64,000 nucleotides of DNA, from contig CAINOB010000062.1 in assembly GCA_903851365.1 (NCBI GenBank), positions 62,001 through 126,000 on the forward strand, in the 5' to 3' direction. This document shows, in pieces, positions 57,837 to 64,000 of the stretch; within the stretch, counting starts at the first letter, position 1; each line of letters opens with the position of its first letter. Source of the DNA: an uncultured Bacteroidota bacterium (GTDB taxonomy: Bacteria > Bacteroidota > Bacteroidia > Bacteroidales > UBA12481). Both the position numbers and the translations under genes were made by a program. The notes beneath the pieces are model-generated. The model saw only the letters and a list, made by a program, of their open reading frames with translations, had not been told where the DNA came from and made no database searches.

Positions 57837-59331
57837 AGCTGCCTGTCATTTTATTCACCGCATCAATCAGGGCTTTTACAGAAGCGGTGACAATATCTGT
57901 ATCCGCTGAAAATCCGTAAAAAATTCTTTCGCGCCCCTTGATCCGCACATGCACTTTCCCAACATCGTCGCTGCCACGTGTGATTGCCTGAATCAAAAAT
58001 TCATCCAGTTCAAACGGTTCGTCAATGACTTTTGTTACGGCTTTAAAAGCGGCATCAAAAGCGCCGTTACCTTCAGCGGTGGCGGCTTTTTCAACACCGT
58101 TAACCATCAGGTGAACAGTTGCCATTGGTGTGGTTGACATACCGGCTACCACCTGCAGTAACTTGAGGGAAACGTGGGTACCGGTGGTCTGATCTTTGCC
58201 AACCAGCAAAAGCAAATCAGAATCTGATATCTGCTTGGCTTTATCGGCCATCACCAGAAAACGTTCGTATACCTCATCCAGATTGCCGTTGGTATAATGA
58301 TAACCGATACGGTCCAGGTGATGTTTCAACGCTGCACGTCCTGAACGGGCAGTCAGCACAATGCTTGATTCATCGACCCCAACCGAAGCCGGATCGATAA
58401 TCTCATAATTTTCGCGGTTTTTCAACACGCCATCCTGATGAATACCCGATGAATGGGCAAATGCATTTCTACCGACAATCGCCTTGTTCGGCTGAACGGG
58501 CATATTCATCAGAGAGGAAACCATGCGGCTTGTTTGGATGATCAACGGGGAATTAATGGTAGTGATCACAGGGAAATCCTTGCGGGTTCGCACCGACATG
58601 ACCACTTCTTCCAAAGAGGTATTCCCTGCACGCTCACCGATTCCATTAATGGTGACTTCCACCTGACGGGCACCATTCATCACACCGGCGAGGGAATTGG
58701 CAGTGGCCATTCCAAGGTCGTTATGACAATGGGTCGATAATATCGCTTTGTGAATATTTGACACATTATCAATCAGATACTTAATTTTTTCGCCATACTC
58801 ATAAGGCATACAGTAACCGGTGGTATCCGGAATATTTACTACCGTAGCGCCAGCCTTGATAACAGCCTCCACCACGCGTGCCAGGTATTCGTTATCTGTA
58901 CGACCAGCATCCTCCGCATAAAATTCCACATCCTCCACAAACCTTTTGGCATATTTCACGGCATGTATGGCACGTTCAATAATTTCCTCCTGATTTGATT
59001 TCAGTTTAAGCTGGATATGGTAAGGTGAGGTACCGATGCCTGTATGGATTCTTGGACGCTTTGCACTTTTCAGCGCTTCGGCTGCAACTTCGATATCCTT
59101 GTCAACGGCACGGGTAAGCCCACAAATAATAGGTTCACGAACGGCTTTGGCAATCTGTACAACCGCCTCAAAATCTCCCGGGCTCGATACCGGAAAACCG
59201 GCTTCGATAACGTCGACACCAAGAGCTTGAAGTGCCAGGGCAACCTCGATTTTCTCGACTGTATTTAACTGGCATCCGGGCACCTGCTCCCCATCACGGA
59301 GAGTGGTATCGAAAATAAATAAGTGGTCCAT
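57826..59331 (-). CDS. leuA: 2-isopropylmalate synthase
   Basis: A 501-residue enzyme with the HMG-CoA-lyase-like barrel ([60 protein letters not shown] with metal histidines in STHCHNDLG) and the C-terminal LeuA dimer regulatory domain ([36 protein letters not shown]). Catalyses condensation of acetyl-CoA with 2-ketoisovalerate, and is normally feedback-inhibited by leucine. An inverted repeat fills the 110-bp gap to ilvC. Confidence 0.96.
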   Translation of the reverse strand: MDHLFIFDTTLRDGEQVPGCQLNTVEKIEVALALQALGVDVIEAGFPVSSPGDFEAVVQIAKAVREPIICGLTRAVDKDIEVAAEALKSAKRPRIHTGIGTSPYHIQLKLKSNQEEIIERAIHAVKYAKRFVEDVEFYAEDAGRTDNEYLARVVEAVIKAGATVVNIPDTTGYCMPYEYGEKIKYLIDNVSNIHKAILSTHCHNDLGMATANSLAGVMNGARQVEVTINGIGERAGNTSLEEVVMSVRTRKDFPVITTINSPLIIQTSRMVSSLMNMPVQPNKAIVGRNAFAHSSGIHQDGVLKNRENYEIIDPASVGVDESSIVLTARSGRAALKHHLDRIGYHYTNGNLDEVYERFLVMADKAKQISDSDLLLLVGKDQTTGTHVSLKLLQVVAGMSTTPMATVHLMVNGVEKAATAEGNGAFDAAFKAVTKVIDEPFELDEFLIQAITRGSDDVGKVHVRIKGRERIFYGFSADTDIVTASVKALIDAVNKMTGSYEE

Positions 59332-59351
59332 TTGGTGAAGTGCTTTTAGTA

Positions 59352-59432
59352 GGATTGGAGGTGAGGAGGATAGGAGGCGAGGAGCTGAAGAGCCAATTTT
59401 TTCTAAACTCCTCAGCTTCTAACCTCCTATCC
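59352..59432. repeat. Inverted repeat between leuA and ilvC
   Basis: Left arm GGATAGGAGGCGAGGAGCTG (59368-59392) against right arm CTCCTCAGCTTCTAACCTCC (59408-59432), about 20 of 25 paired, preceded by GGAGGTGAGGA units. An intra-operon attenuator or repeat; no leader peptide seen. Confidence 0.6.
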
Positions 59433-59441
59433 AAAATTGGG

Positions 59442-60479
59442 TTAGGGTCTTAATTTACGTACTTGCGCACCGGTAGCCCAGATCTCGGATTCGCGTAATT
59501 CTTTCAGTTCGGCATCAAGCTTTACCCGATAATCAGCCTTGCGACCAGCTTCGATTGCTATCTCAGCTTCTTTGCCGGTAACAACGCTCTGATATAATTC
59601 ATCGTAAACAGGCTCTACTGCTTCACGGAATTTATGACGCCAGTCGAGAGCGCCGCGCTGTGCCGTTGTTGAACAATTAGCATACATCCAGTCCATTCCA
59701 TTCTCAGCCACCAGAGGCATGAGGCTCTGGGTAAGCTCTTCAACAGTTTCGTTAAAGGCTTCGGACGGACTGTGCCCATTTTTGCGCAGGCAATTGTACT
59801 GTGCTTCAAAAACTCCGGCAATGGCACCCATAAGTACACCGCGTTCGCCGGTCAGGTCGGAATAAACTTCTTTGCGGAAATCCGTTTCGAACAAATATCC
59901 TGAACCGATGCCGATACCCAGGGCAATTACCCTTTCGCGGGCCTTGCCAGTTGCATCCTGATGCACGGCAAAGCTGGAATTCAGCCCTTTGCCTGCGAGA
60001 AACAATCTCCGGAGCGAGGTCCCCGACCCTTTTGGTGCAGCCAGGATTACGTCGACATCTGCCGGTGGTACGATCCCGGTTTTATCATTAAAGGTGATTC
60101 CAAATCCATGCGAAAAATAGAGCGCTTTACCGGCTGTCAGGTGTTTTTTAACCACAGGCCAGGCATCGATCTGACCGGCATCACTCAGGAGAAACTGAAT
60201 AATGGTTCCTCGCCTGCAAGCCTCATCAATTTCAAAAAGCGTTTTATTATCTACCCAGCCGTCGGCTTCAGCTTTTTTCCAGCTGGCGCCACCCTTCCGC
60301 TGACCAACAATAACATTCATGCCGTTATCTTTGAGATTCAGTGCCTGTCCCGGTCCCTGAACACCATATCCGATAATTGCAATAGTTTCATTGGCAAGCA
60401 CTTTTCTGGCTTTTTCCAATGGAAATTCATCACGGGTGACCACCTGCTCGGTGACACCGCCAAAGATCATTTCTGCCAT
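59442..60479 (-). CDS. ilvC: Ketol-acid reductoisomerase
   Basis: A 345-residue class I enzyme. Residues include the nucleotide-binding IAIIGYGVQGPGQALNLKDN, VIVGQRKGGASWKKAEADGW, AAPKGSGTSLRRLFLAGKG, and metal-site segments YSDLTGERGVLMGAIAG and VEELTQSLMPLVAENGMDWM. It converts acetolactate or acetohydroxybutyrate to dihydroxy acids with NADPH and Mg. It follows ilvN by 11 bp. Length is slightly above that of typical 330-residue class I enzymes. Confidence 0.96.
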   Translation of the reverse strand: MAEMIFGGVTEQVVTRDEFPLEKARKVLANETIAIIGYGVQGPGQALNLKDNGMNVIVGQRKGGASWKKAEADGWVDNKTLFEIDEACRRGTIIQFLLSDAGQIDAWPVVKKHLTAGKALYFSHGFGITFNDKTGIVPPADVDVILAAPKGSGTSLRRLFLAGKGLNSSFAVHQDATGKARERVIALGIGIGSGYLFETDFRKEVYSDLTGERGVLMGAIAGVFEAQYNCLRKNGHSPSEAFNETVEELTQSLMPLVAENGMDWMYANCSTTAQRGALDWRHKFREAVEPVYDELYQSVVTGKEAEIAIEAGRKADYRVKLDAELKELRESEIWATGAQVRKLRP

Positions 60480-60490
60480 CTTCTTAAAAT

Positions 60491-60760
60491 TTAACTAATT
60501 AATTGCTTGGTTCTTACCGGTTCAACAACGTGAAAAGCCTGAAGCACTTCAATCTGCTTTTCCAAAAGCTTAACCAGCGTGTGAATGGTATGTGCATCAG
60601 TTTTGACCACAAGGTTTATCCAGGTCACGCCCGGAACTGCGGATTCATGCAAGGTCAAACGCTCGATACTCAGGTTTTTTCGAGTAACAAGTTGTGCGAT
60701 CCTCAACAGCAGACCTATGCGGTCATGTGCATAAACTGTAACGAGATAACTGTTTTTCAT
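60491..60760 (-). CDS. ilvN: Acetolactate synthase small (regulatory) subunit, single ACT domain
   Basis: An 89-residue protein consisting of one ACT domain: YLVTVYAHDRIGLLLRIAQL, VTRKNLSIERLTLHESAVPG, and VKTDAHTIHTLVKLLEKQIE. It should bind valine and regulate IlvB. Many organisms have about 160-180 residues with a second domain; this one resembles the short IlvN/IlvM type. It is one base after ilvB. Confidence 0.88.
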   Translation of the reverse strand: MKNSYLVTVYAHDRIGLLLRIAQLVTRKNLSIERLTLHESAVPGVTWINLVVKTDAHTIHTLVKLLEKQIEVLQAFHVVEPVRTKQLIS

Positions 60761-60761
60761 A

Positions 60762-62480
60762 CTATTTTGTGTTAATTTTTTCTAACCACATTTGCGATAC
60801 CGGGGTCCCGGCAGGAACCATCGGGAAAACATTTTCTTCTGGATCAGTCACTACTTCGAGGAAGCAGGGTCCATCTGAAGACAATAACCAATCTATCGCA
60901 GAATCAATTTCAGCCGATACGCGGATCCGCTTTGATACCAGACCCATAGCATCGACAACTTTTACAAAATCAGGATTCAGCAGTTCGGTGCTGGCATATC
61001 GCTTAGCAAAGAAAAGCTCCTGCCACTGCCTCACCATCCCCAAAAATCCGTTGTTCAAAAGGATCACCTTTACATCGGTTCCCTCCTGGATGATAGTCAT
61101 GATTTCCTGCATGGTCATCTGAAATCCGCCATCCCCGATAAAGGCAATCACGGGCTTTTCAGGACAGGCGATCTTGGCGCCAATGGCGGCAGGAAGGCCG
61201 AAGCCCATTGTTCCGAGACCTCCGGAGGTGACCAGTTGCCTTGGCGTATTGAAATTAAAGTATCGGGCAACTTTCATCTGATGCTGACCAACATCAGTAA
61301 CCACCAGTGTATTTGACGGGAATCGTTCCGATAATCTGCGGATGATGGCCCCCATTTGTATTTTTTCAGTTTTAAGTGACAGATCACCGATCATCACTTT
61401 TTCGTTTTCCATTTCACGCAAAGCATGGAATTCGGCTACCCACTCTTCATGCCGGGCCGGTTCAACATACTCCACCAATGCTTTCAGAACGCGAGCCGCA
61501 TCCCCGGCTACTGCCAGATGGGGCTGTATCACCTTGCCATGCTCCGAGGCATCGATATCGATATGTATTACCCTGGCATTCGGAATAAAGGAGGAAGGAT
61601 CGCTGGTAACGCGGTCGTCGAAACGCATGCCCACAGCGATGATCAGATCGGATTTTGCAGACAGGACATTTGGCGCATAGCTGCCGTGCATTCCAAGCAT
61701 TCCCATATTCAGCGGATGGCTGGTGGGTATTGCAGATAAACCCAGCAAAGTTGAAGCGGCCGGCATGCCTGTTTTCTCGATCAGTAATTTTAAATCTTTC
61801 GATGCATCGGAGAGCAGAACACCTTGTCCCCAAAACAATAGCGGTCGCTCTGATTGGTTGATCCAGTCGGCTGCACGACGAATTTTTTTATCATCGGGAA
61901 CCGGTTCCGGATGATAGGAAGGCATTCCTTCACATATCTCATAATCATAAGGGATCTTTTCAACCAGCACGCTTTTTGCAACATCGATCACTACCGGTCC
62001 GGGACGTCCGGTACGTGCAATATAAAAGGCCTGGGATACTGCCTCAAGAAGATCAGCTGAATCGGTGATCCGTATGTTCCACTTGGTCACAGGCGTTGTC
62101 AGCCCAAGAATATCCGCTTCCTGAAAAGCGTCCGATCCGATTAGCCGGGCATTAACCTGACCTGTAATACATACAAGAGGCGTGGAATCTGCAAAAGCAT
62201 CAGCCAATCCTGTCAGGAGGTTTGTGGCCCCCGGGCCGGAAGTGGTGATGCACACACCTGTTTTTCCTGATACCCGAGCAAAGCCCTGAGCTGCATGAAT
62301 GGCGCCCTGCTCATGGCGGGTAAGTATATGCCGTGGTTGGTTTCCAAAGCGGAACATAGCATCATAGAGAGGCATGATTGCTCCTCCGGGATAGCCGAAC
62401 ATGGTTTCTACTCCTTCAGCTTGAAGCGCCAGGATTATTGCGTCGGCGCCAGGGATAAGTGTATTGGTAGTATTTGGCAT
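60762..62480 (-). CDS. ilvB: Acetolactate synthase large subunit
   Basis: A 572-residue ThDP enzyme: GYPGGAIMPLYDAMFRFGNQ, TRHEQGAIHAAQGFARVSGK, GPGATNLLTGLADAFADSTP, central FAD/PPi region, and C-terminal ThDP motif GDGGFQMTMQEIMTIIQEGT with QHQMKVARYFNFNTPRQLVT upstream. It makes acetolactate or acetohydroxybutyrate in valine, leucine and isoleucine synthesis. Starts one base after the ilvD stop. Confidence 0.96.
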   Translation of the reverse strand: MPNTTNTLIPGADAIILALQAEGVETMFGYPGGAIMPLYDAMFRFGNQPRHILTRHEQGAIHAAQGFARVSGKTGVCITTSGPGATNLLTGLADAFADSTPLVCITGQVNARLIGSDAFQEADILGLTTPVTKWNIRITDSADLLEAVSQAFYIARTGRPGPVVIDVAKSVLVEKIPYDYEICEGMPSYHPEPVPDDKKIRRAADWINQSERPLLFWGQGVLLSDASKDLKLLIEKTGMPAASTLLGLSAIPTSHPLNMGMLGMHGSYAPNVLSAKSDLIIAVGMRFDDRVTSDPSSFIPNARVIHIDIDASEHGKVIQPHLAVAGDAARVLKALVEYVEPARHEEWVAEFHALREMENEKVMIGDLSLKTEKIQMGAIIRRLSERFPSNTLVVTDVGQHQMKVARYFNFNTPRQLVTSGGLGTMGFGLPAAIGAKIACPEKPVIAFIGDGGFQMTMQEIMTIIQEGTDVKVILLNNGFLGMVRQWQELFFAKRYASTELLNPDFVKVVDAMGLVSKRIRVSAEIDSAIDWLLSSDGPCFLEVVTDPEENVFPMVPAGTPVSQMWLEKINTK

Positions 62481-62481
62481 T

Positions 62482-64000
62482 CTATATTATTTCGTGGTTA
62501 GGGACGGGGTTCCCGCCTTCGCGGGAATGACAATGATGGTTGTCGGTTATTGGTTGGCGGACGGCACCGAGGTGCGAGGGGCCAACCATGTAGGCGTATG
62601 CTTGCAGCGCCCTTGAAATTTTCCGTTCGATGCGTCTTGATGCCTTTGCGTCTTCCGGTCGTCCAGTCTTAAAGTCTTCTTGTCTGGCGGTCTCGGCGTT
62701 AAGAGTCCGTTCATCAAGATCGATGCGAATCATATCGCCATTGCATATCCTGCCAACGGCACCGCCGGAAGCTGCTTCGGGAGATATATGTCCGATTGAT
62801 AAACCGGCTGTCCCGCCAGAGAAGCGCCCATCGGTAATCAGTGCACAAGTTTTATCGAGTCCCCTTGACTTCAGATAGGAAGTCGGGTACAACATTTCCT
62901 GCATTCCGGGTCCGCCTTTAGGCCCTTCAAAAAGGATAACCACAACATCTCCGGATATTACTTCACCGCCCAGGATTCCCTCAACGGCATCCTCCTGGGA
63001 ATGAAAAACCTTGGCCGGGCCACTGAATTTTCTCATGCTGGATATAACTCCGGCAGTTTTCACTACTGCGCCATTTTCAGCAATGTTCCCGTATAATACG
63101 GCCAAACCTCCGTCGGCGCTATAAGAATTTTCAATATTCCTGATGCAACCCGAGCTTCTGTTAGAATCCGTGGAAACATAGTTATTGCATTGGGAGCCCA
63201 TTTCACGGTTCATTCCTTTACCACCCGGTGCAGATAGTGCATTGGTTACGGCCTCGCTGCAAACATTCGGGGACAGGATATCATACAATCCTATGGCTTC
63301 TGCAACGGTGAGTCCGTCGGCGCGGGGAAGTGAAGTATTTATAAGGCCCGCTTTGCTCAGTTCGGCCATCAGGCTGATCACTCCACCCGCACGGCTGAAA
63401 TCCTGTATATGATAATGCGATGAAGGGGCTATTTTACAGAGGTTCGGAGTCAATCGGGAGAGCTTATCGCAGTCGGACAAAGTAAAATCGGCTTCTGCCT
63501 CACTTGCGATAGCCAATAAATGGAGAATGGTATTAGTTGATCCGCCCATTGCGATATCAACAGTCATGGCGTTGAGAAAGGCCTGGCGACTGGCTATGGA
63601 TCGGGGTAATACCGACTGGTCATCATTAAAATAGTATGCATTCGCCATTTCAACAATCCGGTGGGCAGATTCTTCAAAAAGCCGGCGGCGGTTAACATGG
63701 GTGGCCAAAACAGTCCCATTACCGGGCAGTGCCAGTCCCAGCGCTTCGGCCAGACAATTCATGCTATTAGCAGTAAACAGTCCGCTGCAGGAACCGCAAC
63801 CCGGACAAGCATTTTCTTCCAGAGCTTTCAGATCAGCCTCACTTACCGACTGGTCAGCAGCTGCCACCATAACATCAACCAGATCATAATCATTTTCGCC
63901 AATCCTGCCAGCTTCCATGGGTCCACCGGAAACAAATATCGCGGGGATATTCAGCCGCATGGCGGCCATCATCATTCCGGGAGTAATCTTATCGCAGTTT
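62482..64000 (-). CDS. ilvD: Dihydroxy-acid dehydratase, cut by window edge
   Basis: About 505 codons of IlvD are present; the frame runs through the window end, beginning with [20 protein letters not shown], which carries one Fe-S ligand. Other signatures: [20 protein letters not shown], SGKAxxF-type [13 protein letters not shown], and [20 protein letters not shown]. It dehydrates dihydroxy acids using a [2Fe-2S] or [4Fe-4S] cluster and Mg. The real C-terminus ends near GAVRQPI; after it comes [20 protein letters not shown], encoded by a family B palindrome. A purine-rich repeat (62631-62695) also encodes an odd segment [20 protein letters not shown]. Confidence 0.95.
   Translation of the reverse strand, partial: NCDKITPGMMMAAMRLNIPAIFVSGGPMEAGRIGENDYDLVDVMVAAADQSVSEADLKALEENACPGCGSCSGLFTANSMNCLAEALGLALPGNGTVLATHVNRRRLFEESAHRIVEMANAYYFNDDQSVLPRSIASRQAFLNAMTVDIAMGGSTNTILHLLAIASEAEADFTLSDCDKLSRLTPNLCKIAPSSHYHIQDFSRAGGVISLMAELSKAGLINTSLPRADGLTVAEAIGLYDILSPNVCSEAVTNALSAPGGKGMNREMGSQCNNYVSTDSNRSSGCIRNIENSYSADGGLAVLYGNIAENGAVVKTAGVISSMRKFSGPAKVFHSQEDAVEGILGGEVISGDVVVILFEGPKGGPGMQEMLYPTSYLKSRGLDKTCALITDGRFSGGTAGLSIGHISPEAASGGAVGRICNGDMIRIDLDERTLNAETARQEDFKTGRPEDAKASRRIERKISRALQAYAYMVGPSHLGAVRQPITDNHHCHSREGGNPVPNHEII
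62492..62535. repeat. Palindromic repeat family B, copy 6, in ilvD C-terminus
   Basis: CGTGGTTAGGGACGGGGTTC...CTTCGCGGGAATGACAATG; in the ilvD frame it encodes [15 protein letters not shown], a well known repeat-derived peptide. Confidence 0.9.
62631..62695 (-). repeat. GAAGAC-type purine-rich repeat inside ilvD
   Basis: Minus strand GAGACCGCCAGACAAGAAGA continues with AAGACTGGACGACCGGAAGAC. It encodes a charged insertion near the end of IlvD that is foreign to the family. Confidence 0.55.

Overview
The window is about 64 kb of a Bacteroidota chromosome, probably an environmental or gut-type Bacteroidales/Marinilabiliales-like heterotroph. Evidence for this includes many lipoproteins and porin-like barrels without enteric relatives, FISUMP and DUF4249 domains, an ilvD-ilvB-ilvN-ilvC-leuA-leuC-leuD-leuB cluster, several starts preceded by the Bacteroidota -7 promoter element TAnnTTTG, and GH29/GH95/GH2 glycosidases. 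The species cannot be named from sequence alone. Both ends are cut inside genes (rseP on the left, ilvD on the right).

Layout. 0-2.4 kb: envelope and isoprenoid genes rseP (partial), dxr and an M23 endopeptidase, all on the minus strand. 2.6-3.7 kb: an initiator tRNA followed by a short segment bounded by direct repeats, carrying an MNT-type nucleotidyltransferase and an unlisted 59-residue membrane protein. 3.7-5.6 kb: two tandem FISUMP lipoproteins. 5.7-10.9 kb: a TlpA-like thioredoxin lipoprotein and a LytTR regulator with a very large sensor kinase. 11.0-11.5 kb: an antitoxin with its operator and a wrecked YoeB-like toxin. 11.8-15 kb: a three-gene surface lipoprotein operon (DUF4249, hypothetical, PKD+FISUMP). 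15.1-22.2 kb: a membrane coiled-coil protein, an esterase, a tricorn-like protease and two tandem UspA proteins. 22.1-28.0 kb: two tandem copies of a lipoprotein plus beta-barrel cassette. 28.2-36.3 kb: assorted secreted proteins, tRNA-Thr, a MATE transporter, a DUF4249 protein and a cytochrome c/DUF5777/YceI/OB-fold group. 36.4-51.6 kb: glycosidases (GH2, GH95, GHL10, GH29, GH32-like) interleaved with a TPR sensor kinase, a TSUP permease, a broken dgkA and a serine hydrolase. 51.7-54.5 kb: a Schlafen-type AlbA_2 protein with a 12-bp coding tandem repeat and a carboxypeptidase-regulatory-domain protein. 54.7-64 kb: the branched-chain amino acid operon read right to left.

The most unusual theme is the density of small palindromic repeats. 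One family (core CCTGTCAGCTTT/AAAGCTGACAGG) sits between genes, and a second (GTCATTCCCGCGAAagcGGGAA type) recurs six times. Members of these and of a third palindrome have entered reading frames: they supply the C-termini or stop codons of leuC, ilvD, an esterase and a TSUP permease, and the N-terminus of the giant sensor kinase. Two gene remnants, dgkA and the YoeB-like toxin, each retain readable protein on both sides of their lesions. No CRISPR array, prophage, transposase or rRNA operon was seen. All functional calls rest on motif recognition by eye, without database searches.
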